The position numbers and the translations under genes were made by a program. Below the pieces are notes generated by a model, which saw only the letters and a program-made list of their open reading frames with translations, had not been told where the DNA came from and made no database searches. Positions 26,541 through 39,900 of a stretch of 64,000 nucleotides of DNA are shown here, piece after piece; within the stretch, counting starts at the first letter, position 1, and every line of letters begins with the position of its first letter. Source of the stretch: Nosema muscidifuracis (Eukaryota; Microsporidia; Nosematidae); the NCBI GenBank assembly GCA_028335825.1, contig JAIOKI010000010.1, positions 186,001-250,000 of the forward strand. The letters are read 5' to 3'.

Positions 26541-27250
26541 AACATATCTACATTCTAGTCAGTATTAATCTAGTCTCAGAAATCTTAATCTCTTAATTAA
26601 TCAGTGCAATATAACATACGAAAACTACAACATGAGTAATAAATAATTTAAATTGTGTATTATTTAATTTACTGATAAATTAAATTGACAAATCAGAATT
26701 AATAATTAATTGCTGAGTTATGATTTTTGACAGGTTATATGTAGTGTGTTTAAGTGTACTAGTATGATATATATATTGTATAAAAAGAGTTACAATCTGG
26801 TGGTTGTGTTGAACAACGGGAAGTTGATTGGAGTGTCCAGTTAAGGATTGAGAATGGTGACCATCCTGTGAACGTGCTGGGACGTTGGTTGTTGAAGTGA
26901 TCGTGGTGATTACTTGTGTGAACAGTAATGTGAGACCGTAACGATAGATCGGTTTGTGGTGTGTTTTGTTCATTTAAGATGTAAAATATTTTATTGATGG
27001 GATATTTTTATAACGTATACTGTGTGTATATTTATTCTTTGGTGATAATATATTAGTTTTATATGCTTTGTGATATAGATGGGATAGTTTGAATTGATAT
27101 AATAACTACATTTTTTTATGTATTGTTTGTATCTTACTAATAATTATTCTGTGAATTTGTATTGATCTTGGTATCTCATGTTATAAAAAAGCTTGTGTAT
27201 TTTGATACTGTACATAAGAAATAGCATTTGATTAATAATTAGAAGTAAAC
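26541..27250. other. rDNA upstream (external spacer/IGS) region
   Basis: This region is 5' of the SSU gene. At 26730-26980 the plus strand is strikingly rich in G and T (TGGTGGTTGTGTTGAACAAC; GGTGTGTTTTGTTCATTT) and much less AT-rich than anything around it. The frame of 97 aa on the minus strand has a composition that follows this skew and shows no protein-like features, so it is left out. A few words resemble 5S rRNA (GACCATCCTG, GAGACCG), but the helices do not close. This is the likely place for rDNA promoter sequence. Confidence 0.4.
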
Positions 27251-30200
27251 ATCTAATTAAATTGAATACCTATATTTCTTTTATGCTTTTGTTAATTTTT
27301 TAATATTTTTCACTAATGCCTAAAAAATACACTATCCTCTTTTTTGCAATCTCAACTCCTCTAATTATCTTTATTCTACACTTTTCTAATTTTAATATAT
27401 TAGCTCTTCTTTATCGCTGTAAAATATTTTCTTAAATTTTTTAGTTCTTCAATCTCTAATCTATTCACCAGTATTCTGTTCATTAATCTATAATCCTTAT
27501 ATAATAGTACTGTTATTATCCATCATTTACAAGAATCAATCATGTCTAATTCTGTTTGTGTTTTAATCTACTAAATTTAAAATCCTCTTAATTTTTTCAC
27601 CTGCTGTCTTTCTGACCAAATCTCATTTATTACACTTACAGCTATTTCTTAATCATCTTTGATTTTTTTTTTCTATTTCATCCTTTTCAATATTATCTAC
27701 ATTTTCAACAATTCTGTTTCTTCTTATAAATATCTCTCAAGATCTTCACATTCTTACACCTTTTAATGGCATATCATAAATCAATATTCTATATTATTCT
27801 AATAATATTTAAGCCATTTGACCATATTCCTCAATTTTTATTTAATGTTCCTCATATTCACCGTATATTCATCATAAATTATTAAGTAAGATAACATAAA
27901 GATTCTGTATTTTATAACTTGTAGATTCTTTGTTACAATTTCATTATTTCTATTTAATTTTAACGTTTCATTACTATAACAATAAACCATTGAATTACAA
28001 AAATTTTCATTTAATTAAATTACTTCACTTCTGCTATTTAAAAGTTTATTATATTATCAATGTGGACTTGCTATTACTAATACTTTAGATTCTCCATAAC
28101 AATCTAAGTTATAATGAAATTTATATCTGTCTTATTATATTATAATATTGATAATAATTTAATATCTACTATACCTTTCTTCAATCTATTTTTTGATGAA
28201 TAATGACTTAAATATACTTCTTTAACTAAATAAAGATTGAAAATATTCAGGTTAATACTGCTTACATAATATTATATTATCATTAATCAAATTTATCCTT
28301 ATATATTTTTTAGAAAAGGTTTTAATCGTTATTATTAGGTGTTTACTGTATTGATACATAACTTAAATAAATCTATTTTTCAGACACAGAGTAATTTCTT
28401 TTTGTTTAACTTTCAATTATATGAAAAAACTTACACCGTATTTTTTCGTTATATTCATGTGATAATATTGACTCATATCATATTTAAAGACATTTGTCAT
28501 CAAAATCAAGGCTGTATTAATATCCGAAATTCTAAACGATACAAAATATATTTGTTTCATTATAATTCGAGATTTTCTTGCAGATATCTTGTTATCATAT
28601 CAATTCTTCATTTAGATACTTGTTCTTTAAACTTTAGTATGTCATATAATTCTTTTATATACAATGTACAATAATTTAACAGTCAGAATATCAACCGTAG
28701 TTCTTAATTAATGATATTATCTGTAATATGTGACTCAAAAAATTATTCTTCTTACTTCTACATATTTAATGCTTCTAAAACTAAAGTCACGTTCTTTTCA
28801 TAATTATTTACTCTCACACTGAAATGACTATGTCATCTAAATATGCAACTACTATTTTATAGAAGAATTTACTTACTAAGTTATTCATTATTCTCTAAAA
28901 TCTAACTTATTTATTCACTAAGTTCAATGGCATTTTAAAAACACAGAAAGATTATCGTGCATACAAAGCTGTTTTATATCTACTAGAAACCATTATTTTA
29001 CAATAATTTTACATTATAGTTCACTTATATTCTACGTATCTTTGATCTTATTGTTATATGCTTGTATTATGAGATTCATATCGAAATCAGTAACTTCTAA
29101 ACTTATCAGATTATTTGATTTTTTATAAAAATGTCTAAAATGTTCAAACTATATTTTGAGATTTTCGTTTGTCTATGAATATCAGAAAAAATAATTAATT
29201 TTTTGTCAATTATATTCTATCATTCACTGACTCTCTTTATTTTCAATGAACCTTATTTTTTATTCAACTCTCTAAATTTATTGAAATGTTTTTACCATAT
29301 ACTTTTCCTACATAAAAAATATGATTTTAGTTTTTTAACATTTTTTGTCAATTATAAATTCTTCCTGCATACACTTCTTACTTCTTTTTTATAATTTTAA
29401 TATTTATGTTTCTATACAAGTTGTAATATTGTCTTTGATACCTTTTCATACAAATTCACTAATAAAATATTTAATGTTTAATTAATTATACTGCTTTGTA
29501 CAGATTAAAAGGAAATATTACCTCCTATAATCTTTATTTATATAATTGTATTAATTAACAAATGAGATTCTTATTTTGATTTTTTAATGAAGTTTTTGAA
29601 ATAAATAAATTTTATCAGAAAAGAATATAATGAGTAAAGGACAATTATTCAGTACTAGAGTAAACAAGAACAATTACTATAATAGCCTATATGTAAAAAA
29701 CATTAATAATAACATAACAAAAACACCTGTTTATTTCTGAAATGTCAATCATAAAGAACTACTTAATTTATGTGCTTTTTTGCACTTCGGGTTATTTGAA
29801 TCATAATATCTAAATAATATAATAATGACTCTTTATTAAATTTATATCTCGCTTGTCTCTCAAAATTATTTACGTGATTCTTAGAAATATCTACCCAACG
29901 AAATTTTTCTCTCAATTTATTTTTTTTTGAAAGTAATCCAAAGAAATAGAAGTACAAAATTTTAAAATAAATTTATTGACTTATCTCTGTCAGGAGGTAT
30001 AATAATTATCCCGACTATTAGTATATCTCGGCCAGAATAAGTCATTTGCTTTAATATTTTTCTTTAATTTATTTTTATGTTTTCTAATTTTTAAATACAC
30101 GAATCTACAATCATTATTTTTATTTAGTTTTGTTTCTATATTTTCTTGAATCCCAGGTATTAGACATACAACCGAAAAATAAATTAAAATAAGTTGGTGT

Positions 30201-33200
30201 TAAAAATGTTTATTTCTATAACTTTCTCGCTTATAGGTTTATATAAGCAATGCATCAAGAACATTGTTTCTTGCCTCTGATCTGAAACATTAGTCTCAAT
30301 TCTGACAGGATCAACATATATCACTGAGTGAATAATCATTCATCTTTTCAATTATCTCTAGATACAACAGTTATTATATATTAGTGTCTCTCTTCATTCA
30401 ACCTAACGTTAGACTATTTTTTTAATATAGTTTGATATTTGGTACAGGGTGACACCGGAGTCAAGTAAGTTCTAAAAGATGCTGTATTCTAAGGGCAAAA
30501 TCTATTGGTTTGAAATAAATGATGGTTTATGATTATAGCCTGTATACTGATAAACTTCTAAGAGTTGACACTGGTAATTGTTTTGGTTCTAATGCATCGC
30601 AGCATATTAGATTTATATAAATATATTAATATATTTATTTAAGTATATTATTTGATTGCTCATCAATCATTTCGTGCAAGAACTACCATCTCAGATTTTA
30701 CTATACTTTCTTCTTTTATTCCTCTTTACTATCTCATCGTCGACTTTTTAACGTTAAACTCTTGTTTGCACATATTCTTAGATTTGTCCGTCTATTTTAA
30801 TTTCTTTTCTATATCCTTGATGAAAGTTCGTTGCTAATCTATCCTAAGTGACCACATAGGGTATCATTTTGACTTATATACACATTTATGCAGTGTGGCT
30901 AGCGAAGAGATCATACTTATGTCTCTTTTCGGTTTCAACTGTTCTTAGGTTATCAAAATTCGTGATCTCGACTTCAACTATCAAAATCTTCTTTCTCGGC
31001 TTCTCGATTATAAATATATCAAGTTTGTTGTATTTAATCTTTATACTACTCGCAATTATAGAGTCAACCCTTATTTATCTGTTCTTATTCTCTATACATT
31101 CTTGGGATGAATGAATCTTTATTTCTTATTTTATCTCAATCAGCAATTTCTGCAAATATGTAGATGTAAGTATAGTAGGGTCTCATGTAGTCATGTGCAA
31201 TCATTCTATAGCACTACATAGCCAGATGATCGATAATCTTAATTTTATCATTGCCGTGATAACACCTCTTATTTTTCTCTAGGAATATATTTATATCCTG
31301 TAGTATATATAGTGGTCCTCCTCTCTTGCATTTACAGAATCATTCGTGCTGATAAAAGGATCTTTTCGATTTCTAAATAGCTTTTAGTGGTTATATTTGT
31401 TTGTAATATCGCTATGAAGACAGTTCTTTAGGGTTCTTCTAATTTTTTTACTCATAAAAAAGATCTTATATTCGAGATGTGATCATTATTTTTATCCTGT
31501 GTTTGTATTATAGCTCGTCTTCTAATTATAGATTTCTTAGTTGTAATTGCATTAACATTCTTTCGTCTTTGTGCTTAATAATTATTAGACCTCTTCCTAG
31601 TTCTTTTATAAGAGATCCAACCTTTTTTTCAAGAAGATTGCTGCTATATATAGTGATTTGTCAAAATATGGAGTACATTCTCATCTATTTCTTTATATTC
31701 ATTCGGTTCCGTTTCTTTCATTCCAGCATATTAGTTAATTAACAATGTCGTGTGCATATTTTAGTTTTGTACAACTTTTTGAATCTTTCTTTATTCTTAT
31801 TCAATTAATATCCATAAGTGTCTTCGAATATTCCTAGGTACTTATACTCTTTTGTGATTTTAATTACTCTTGCTCTATATCTGAGCATATTTCTAATCCT
31901 AACACTTTAAAAAAGTTCTATGTCATCATTTCTTGCTATTAATTTCAGATCCTTAATAAATAGCAGATTGTTACATATATATGACATCTAATCTGTTTTT
32001 ACTTCTATCTTTGTATAAATTTCATTGAGTTTTTCACGTCAGGATCTATATATAGGACAAATAGCAATAGAGATATAATGTCACCCTGTAGAATTCATCT
32101 TATAATTTTTTGCTGAAAATAACTTCATTTTGGGATCTTATCTCTAACGTTTATCTCTTGTGATACTTTCTATGAAATTTTAAATCTGCTTTAGGTTTCC
32201 CATTTTTAATGAACTCTAGTAGATAATGAGTGTCTTATTAAGTCGTGATCCTTCTTGACATCTACTCATTCCGTACAAACTGGTGATTATATGCTTTGTT
32301 CAGTGTTATATTGGTTTATGCTTGCTCTTTAGCCCCATGTATTCTCGTTACTGTGTCAATCTGATTTTCATTAACATATTCTTTGCCTCAACGATGTTCT
32401 GCAATACGTGTGTCGTGAGCTTGTACAGATTCGGCATGCATATTATAGGTCTGATGTCTTTTAAAGTTTCTGATTTCCCTTTAGGCATCAAATAAGTTAG
32501 TCTTTTGTAGAGTCATGTCTGTTATTTGGTATTCTCTAAGCATATAGATGTTATTATTTTATAAAGATCTTGATGAATACTGGTTATTTTTTGATGAAGA
32601 AATTGAAGATTCAATCGGGTCCTGCCGCTTACCAGTTTAAAAAACCGTTTGATAATCTCGATAAAATCATCTTCTTTCAGTAATATTTTTTCTTCGGTTA
32701 AATTTAGTTTATACTCATAGATTTATTCTTTTTACAGACGCATATTTTTTGCCAGAAATGTTTTATTTCTACATTTGTAACCTTGTGTTCTATTTCTTCT
32801 TGTAACTTTTTATAAAATCTTTTTCTAATAAGTTTAAAATCGCTATTTGTGCTTCTAAACACTTTCCTTTCTTCGTAAATTTATATATTCATTACACATA
32901 TTTTTATTTTATCACAGACAAGAAAGATCATTTTTGCTTCATCTTTCAGTTCATCTGACACTAGATTCAAAGGTTGCATTACATTTCTCAATTTCTTTAC
33001 TTGACTACTATTCTTTTCATACTCTTCTAGCATTTTTAGTGTTTTTTCTTTGTTTCTATATTCTTTCTAATATTTTCTTTCCATATACTTGGTAAAAAAT
33101 TTGAACTATCTGAAATATTTTTGCTGTATCCTTCATATTTTTTTATGGAATAAAGTTGTAAAAAAATCAGATCGATTTATTCAATCATTCAATTATCTTC

Positions 33201-35200
33201 TCATCTATCCTCAGCGAGCTCACTTTTTTCGTAGGCTTTACCTTGTTAGCCGTCGTCTCTCTAATTTTATGCCACACTTCTTCAAAGTTCCGATCAATCT
33301 TTCTTTGTTCGACTACTTCGGTTAACTAAAGCTATTATAGCAATTTCGTCTAGTATTTTAATTATCTTTGAATAATTTTCTTTATTGTAATCTCTTACTC
33401 TCGTCATTTTTCAATTTTCATTCATTAGAGCCTTTTGCGATTTATTTTTTATATTAAATACAAATATTTGAACTTTTAATTCTTTCCCATCCTTTTCTCG
33501 GCATTTGATTCCATCTGCTCAATATAGCCTGGTAAGATTTTATTGACCGTTCCTCCTTAGAGCTCTTTACTTGAGAAATAATGTCACTGATTACGAAGGA
33601 AGTATTATGACTTCTTGTATATAACATGTCGATAGTAATTGGTTCTTTGTCTTAATTTTTTCCTACTCTGTCGGCATGACCTGCTGTTATCGGTGTTTTA
33701 GTTTTTGCTTCAGTTCCATTCTCTTCTTTTTTATCCTTCATGTTATATAAATATATATGAGTTATTTTTATAAAGAATAAAAGGAAATTATTTCATGTAG
33801 GAATTAATGCCACACAACAAGCCTAACTTTTTTAACAAGGTATACTTCGATTCACGTATATATTTCTTGTCTAAAAGCTGTTTTATCGATATTTTTAACC
33901 CTCTACTGGCTTATTTAATAGATTATAAAGTCTCTCTATAATTCTTTAGCCAATGTTGTATTAACTACAACAAAACAACTCATTTTTCCACCTATTATAA
34001 TTTGAAAATGCTCTTTCTAGTAAGTAATTTTTTCTGTTTTTACATTCGGTGAAGTAAAAAACATTGGTAGTAAGACCTAACTCTTTATAAAATTTATAAT
34101 AATCTGCTTCCGTATCTCAAATAATTGTTTAATACATGCTTTAAAAATTAAAACTTTATTGTTGTGACATAAAAGATTAAATTTTCTTATAATAGCCGTA
34201 CTAAGAAAATTATAAAAAGAATCAGTGTCAATATTATACTAAAGTTCTAGTATAAATTAAATTATGTTTATTCAATATTTACTAAAGTTCTTTACTTATC
34301 TCATTAATAAACCTTCGATTTTCAATATTATCCATCAGTTTTCTACAATGACTAGAAATGTGTCTAAAAGTACTACATTTATAACACTTTTTTTAATTCT
34401 GCACTACACTATAAGTTTCTCTCTCCTCGATACTTCTTCAATATCATCCCTATCTTTATATTAATTATACCTCAGCTTCTCACTTAACAATTTTCTTTAA
34501 ATGTTCATCCATAAAGTCACCATTAGTGATTAAATATTTTCTGATTTTCTCATATTCTTTTTGTAGACCTGTAATAACAATATCTAACTTTTATACCTTG
34601 GTAATCTTATTTTTGTTTGTTTTAGTCTCTAAAATTTCGATAAAATCACTTATCGTTTCATCGTTGTTTTGGACCATTGTATAAAGTTCCCGATATATTT
34701 TTTTCAAATTTAGAATCATCCATATTCTTTATTTCTTCTATAACCACGTGGTTACAATCGATTAAATCGTAGTCAGTTCTTTTTATAAGATACTCAATCT
34801 TTCATAGATAAGTTTTATTCATTTAAATAAACTAAAATCTTTTATATTTTCTCAAAAATTTTTTTAATCATATTCTTTAAGTCTTGAGAGGTTATTTCTC
34901 TACCATGTTAATATCAGTTATTTTATTCATATTTAGATTCACTCATCCTATAAAACTAAGCTTAAATATAAAGAGTTAAATAATATCAACGCATTTAACT
35001 CATAAAAATCGTCTTTTTCTTTTTCTTTGATTTTATATTTATATTTTTTCGCAGAGTATTTGAACATTATTTAAAAATATCAATATCATTTCACTTATAA
35101 AATTACTGAATATCTTATTGAGAATTTCTTATATTGCATATAATCTAGAAAGTTAGTCGTCTATCACATTATTTTCTACTTTAATATTTTTTTATAATAA
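27250..35200 (-). mobile_element. Fossil LTR retrotransposon (Ty3/gypsy-like), split by a LINE relic
   Basis: On the minus strand a Gag-like region with a CCHC zinc-knuckle pattern lies near 34.3-34.4 kb, and a reverse-transcriptase YLDDI-type box lies near 28.82 kb. The two parts are separated by the R4/Dong-like LINE relic at about 30.2-33.8 kb, which seems to have inserted into it. The element is heavily broken, with many breaks, and looks old. Its ends are approximate; I could not identify the LTRs with confidence. RNase H and integrase regions are presumed to lie at 27.3-28.5 kb but are not clearly recognisable. Confidence 0.6.
30230..33770 (-). mobile_element. Decayed R4/Dong-type LINE (copy a)
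   Basis: The minus strand shows a reverse-transcriptase block reading ILQGDIISLLLFVLYIDPD near 32090. This is equivalent to GILQGDSLSPLLFVLCMVP of the plus-strand copy at about 57.5 kb. The QGDSLSPL form, rather than the QGCPCSPM of the nearby APE-type LINE, points to the R4/Dong group, which uses a restriction-like endonuclease. The rest carries numerous stops and frameshifts; no frame longer than about 90 codons survives. Composition is slightly less AT-rich than the flanks, which helps mark the ends, but both are approximate. It lies inside an older LTR fossil. Confidence 0.7.
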
Positions 35201-35299
35201 AATAATAACCATTTAGTAATAATTCTCATCTTTCAATCCTAGAGGAAATTATGGTATAATTATCAAATAAAAATAAATTTTAATTATGGAATATGATTT

Positions 35300-38100
35300 A
35301 ATTCAAATTAATTAATCGTAAAAAATTGAGATTATTAGATATAGAACCAGTAAAATAGATGAAGATGATGACTTTCGTTCAGAGAACCAATGAAAACAAT
35401 AAATTATTTAATTCTACAACAAAAACGAAGATAGGTAGGGAGACTTGTATTAGTTCTCTAAAATATTACTTTAGAACAAGTTGAATACCTGGTAACTACA
35501 TCAGAAAAATTAAACAAAATAATTTTCTTGACATGTCAAGAAAAGATAGACAACAAGATTCACTGGATATTAGAAGGGTTATATATAGCTATTATGAGTT
35601 AATTAAAACTTAGCATAAATACTTAGAGTTTTTATAGTAAAATAAAAATTTACAAGAAAATAAATCAGATGACTATGTTGTAAATAAAAATGATACCACC
35701 GTATCTGATCCTCCAAGAATAAAATCAAACTTCTTAAAACATCACAAAAGTAAGATGATATTTTAGATCAGTTATAGAAAAATATTTAATTAAAATTAAA
35801 TAGATAAGTATAAAATCTAAAAGGTCTTCTGATAACAATAAACATGTCATCAAGAAAAACTACAAGCAGTGTCTTGGATGAGCTCCTTGAAGAACGAGTA
35901 TGTTGTGATATTAATACAATAGGAGACCAGACAAGATATTGTAGTAATATTTTTACAAAGTTACTACAGAAAAAATATTTCTACAATATAAATAGTAAAT
36001 GACGACATCATAAAAAGTGTCAAGATCATAGCTCTTCCTGAGAAAGTATTTGCTAATAAGATAGATTGTCATCAAATAGCAAAAGAATGTATCAAAATAA
36101 AACATCTTTTTCTAAGACCAATAATAATCATATAATAAGTCTGGATCTTTAAAGGATGATGTTTTTATCAAATATGGTGACGTAAAAAAGCAGTAATAAA
36201 CATTTATCAATTATATATGTTATACAAGTAGATGATGACTGATGGAAGTCTGTCGGGGATGTAAATAAGTCAAAAACTATTTCGAGTTTTAAGAAATCCA
36301 GGGACGTCAACAATTACAATAAATTAAAATCTAATAGATTCGGATTTATTAAAATAGAAAACAACAGTAAAAACGAAGTTTAATGCAAGAAATCAGATAA
36401 TTATTTATACATGATAAAAGATAGACTTTTAAGTAAAATCTTTAAAAAAATCTATCCCATAAGATGTCTTCAAAAAAAGAAGAAGACCAAATCTCAAGAA
36501 AAGAAATACCAAGCCAGATATCAAAAGATGCTCTTCTAAAATTAATTAAAAGAGATAAGTCTTGTTCTAACTGCAAGTTCAAATTCATATCGGTGTTCAG
36601 ACTTGAGTTAAAGGTCAGCACAAATTTGAGACTAGTAGCTTGCTCTTCTGTATGTAGAAACAAAAGATCTTCCTTTTATAAGAAGAATTGATGATAGTGA
36701 CACAATGTTGTTTCTTTTTAGAGAAATTGTTTGTCATAAGGTGAATAAGAATTTGAAAGATTTCAAGAAACTTAATATATGTAAGGAAGAGATGTTTTAC
36801 TATGATTTTCTAACAACAAAGAAATATATGTTGTTGCTGGGATTCTTTAGAACTTTCAAGAATTTAATACCACTTTCAGAAGCCTACAAGTATATAATGA
36901 AAGAATTAAATAAAGAAAAACCAGATTATGGTTATTTCATTTATTTAGAAAAACTAATGAGTAAGTCTAACAAAAAATAAGGATTTTAGATAGCTAGACT
37001 GATTGATAGTCTAGCTTACTACTTTAAGAGTTTACACAATATGAGTGCAGTTATTAAATGTACTTGGATATCATTTATGATGAGCTAAATAAAGAAAAGT
37101 TTAAGCTGAAATGATTGAAGAAATAGCATGAAAATAATTTATTCTTATAAGAACTCATATAAAAAAATTGTTTAGAAGCCTTCAAAGATTTAAATGAGAG
37201 TCTTTTCCAAAGGATCGTGATGATCAGTAGTGAAAAAAGAAGTTGGTAATAAATCAATTGTAAATTTTAACAATAAAAAAGAAGGTGTTGGGTGAAAACA
37301 TCACTAAAGCTCAAACAACTGATCTAAATACAGTATGTAGGAAGCAGGCTTAATCATCTAATTTTTTAAATTAAGTGACAACGGCTTTAAATTGATATAT
37401 AAAAATGTCAAGCAGAATATTGCTTCAGCAGATAAGACTGAGGAATGCTAGACAGCCGTTAGCAAGCATTTAAAAAAAGAACTAGGTCAAGGTTTATAAG
37501 TAAAAGTTTGAACAAGTAGACAAATACTCCCTATTTATGGTTGATCTCGAGCAAGAAAATGATTGTAAGAAAAAAAATTAAAAATGAAACTTATTATGGA
37601 AAGGAAGTGAATAGATTAAATGACTAAAAAAGGAAATGAACAATATATTAATACTCATACAGCTTAACTATAAAAGGAAGAGCTATTAAAAATAGAAATG
37701 AAGAAAGATTCTGAGGAAAGAATTGTTCTCTAATTGAAGATATAAAGGATGCAGAGAGGATGTTCATAATAAGAGACGATTTATTCATGGAGGCTGTCCA
37801 AGCCTTATTCAACATATCAAAAGATATTAGAGTTATATCAGCCACTGATTGAACGGTTATACATATCTCTGATAATAGAGAAAATTTGTTGTTTGCTATC
37901 AATGATGTCATCGCAATTCTGAAAAAAAAGCTTGTACCTTTTGATAAGGCATTAAAAGTGATAAAAATCGAGTTTGCAGAAAAAAGCAAAATAAGCAGAA
38001 AAAGCTTTCTTTAATAATGCATGTCAGAGAAATAATCTTGACATGCACTGAAGATAAGTTCAGAGAATGATTAATTCATTTCAAAGCAATCTTGATCTAT
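35300..38100 (+). mobile_element. Decayed LINE ORF1-like sequence
   Basis: Plus-strand fragments resemble, in order, the ORF1 protein at 20543-22450. ISKDALLKLIKRDKSC (frame 36464-36691) parallels LSREELLKIMLEGKKP. NLKDFKKLNICKEEMFYYDF (36705-36980) parallels NLAVWAKILGVKESDIPYI. A stretch near 37.77-37.97 kb (RDDLFMEAVQALFNISKDIR) parallels RYEAVLRVADSLCRIAEGVR. The frames are interrupted many times and the spacing is longer than in the intact copy, so more than one copy or an insertion may be involved. The part before 36.2 kb is only weakly similar. No ORF2 is seen directly after it. The ORFs at 36464-36691 and 36705-36980 belong here rather than to host genes. Confidence 0.55.
36992..37016. 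repeat. 9-bp stem hairpin in LINE relic
   Basis: AGCTAGACT (36992-37000) and AGTCTAGCT (37008-37016) pair perfectly around a 7-nt loop, 11 bp after the stop of the surviving ORF1-like frame. Perfect pairing in otherwise decayed DNA is notable, but it is short enough to be chance. Confidence 0.4.
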
Positions 38101-38930
38101 TTAAAGGAGTTATCAAAAGATTAAAAGCTAAATTAATTTGTAATAATATAATAAGACCCTTACATATATTAATTAATTTATCTAAATAATATGTTTAATT
38201 CACAAATTCAACTGGTTATTTATAAATCTATAATAATATTAATCGTTGATGTTTAAAATAAAAGATAAATTAAGTTAAAGCCAAAAAAGGATGAACCGAG
38301 ACAATGAATATAACGAAAAAACTAAATTTTACTAAATCTTCAGTCAGCCCGATAAAGACCAGTCTACAATACATCATTTAATGATCACATAAAAGAAACG
38401 AAAAATGATACTTTTGCTATTGTTAAAAGAAATTTATTGAATAATTTTTTAGTATGAAACAAATTATTAAGTTTCTTAAAGAAATAAAAGTTACTGTTTA
38501 AATAGTTTTAAAATTAAAAACGCTATTTATAGTATAAAAAGAAACTTAATTTACATGAAAAAGAAATAGTATTTACTAGTATACAATGTGGCTAAAAATA
38601 ACAATAGAAGTGTTGGCAATCTGTTGATGCCATATTATTTTTTTAAATTAGGTCTGATGCTTTATTGATAATTAATTTGACGCAGTCCTAAACCTTAATG
38701 TTTGTGATGTTTAAAGAATTTTTAATACATGTAAAGCCATTATGATAGTATAAAATACAACTATTAGATATAAAGTTTTTGATACATAGCTTGTTTTTAT
38801 TAGATGCTACTGATTTTTTTATTTTCCTTAATAATAAGCAATATATATAAAGCCAACCAATTAAACCGAAGAGAAAAGAACCAGATAAGCTTTTGAGAAA
38901 ATAATGCAGGCGAAAACAAATATTGATTAC
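38101..38930. other. AT-rich unassigned DNA between relics
   Basis: No recognisable coding block is seen. It probably consists of decayed flanks of the LINE relic and the Mutator-like relic. Confidence 0.35.
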
Positions 38931-38939
38931 TTATTATCA

Positions 38940-39900
38940 AAGATTGACGCATTTATACTAATGTCATAAAAATTTAGTCGTCTGGGATAGGATATTATGG
39001 TGATTTCCTTAAACGCCCGGATTTTTAAAAATAACTCCTATATTATGAATTTCTTTTGGATTAACGGACAGAAATGAAATTAAACTTCAGCTATAGATAA
39101 TTATATCTATAGACATAAGGACAAAGGTACTAGATCTAATGAAAATTGTAATGCAAGAGCAACTTCTTTCAATGATGAACTTATAAACCAAGTGGTAACC
39201 ATATGGAAACTACAGATTTCAATAATATTCTTAAATCTGAAATGAAGAGCAATATAATAAGACCTTTAGAATCATCTGTGGCATTTATGGGTTTTGTTCT
39301 GATACAATGACAAGATATATCATTTTATAGTGTATAAACATCTATTTATAGATTTAAGTGAGATTGTATGTCATTTACCGGCATTTTAGATTCAGCTAAT
39401 TTTGATATTACTGAAATTAATTTACCAAATGGCAAAAGTTTCTTCTTAAATAAAAAGTTGGATGAAGAAAAGATAGTTATTACTTGTGATATAGAGTATT
39501 TAAGAAGATTTATATTGATGAAACTTTTAAGTTTTCTCCATGTAGTTTTTATCAAGTATATATCATACATAGAGATTTCAATGGACAGAGTTTTTACTCT
39601 GATCTATTGTTTTATTTCAAATAAAATTCAAGAAACTTATATCATTTTCTTTAATATTATTTTATCTACTTTAAACAATAACCGGCATATTTTTTGCTTA
39701 CTACAGATAGGTTTTGAAACTGTTTATATAATTTTTATGATTAAAAAGAAGAAAACTTATTAAATTATGTAAAAACAAATTTCAGGTCATTGTTTAGTAG
39801 AGAAATATTGTCTCACTATGGAGCTTAAGGATTTCATTCAAAACGAAAACAATTGACAATGTTATTCTATACCTAAATAAATATAGTTAAATTTAAATTA
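38940..39900 (+). mobile_element. Decayed Mutator-like (MULE) DNA transposon
   Basis: Plus-strand fragments show a FLYWCH-like zinc-finger stretch near 39.11-39.18 kb (YRHKDKGTRSNENCNARATS). This is followed by the MULE transposase core near 39.50-39.60 kb (FYIDETFKFSPCSFYQVYII, the usual F.DGTF....FYQ.Y.IH block) and LIYCFISNKIQETYIIFFNI near 39.6 kb. The core is divided between two frames, and the GTF glycine is replaced by Glu in the text read. The frame 39368-39763 is a surviving piece. Terminal repeats were not found. It is a relic. Confidence 0.65.

Noticed and set aside
26800-26960. 5S rRNA upstream of SSU
   Set aside because: Words such as GACCATCCTG and GAGACCG resemble 5S, but the helices do not close and the internal promoter box is absent.
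26680-26973. 97-aa minus-strand ORF upstream of the SSU gene
   Set aside because: Its Thr/His/Gln-rich composition simply follows the A/C skew of that strand; there is no start motif and no recognisable domain.
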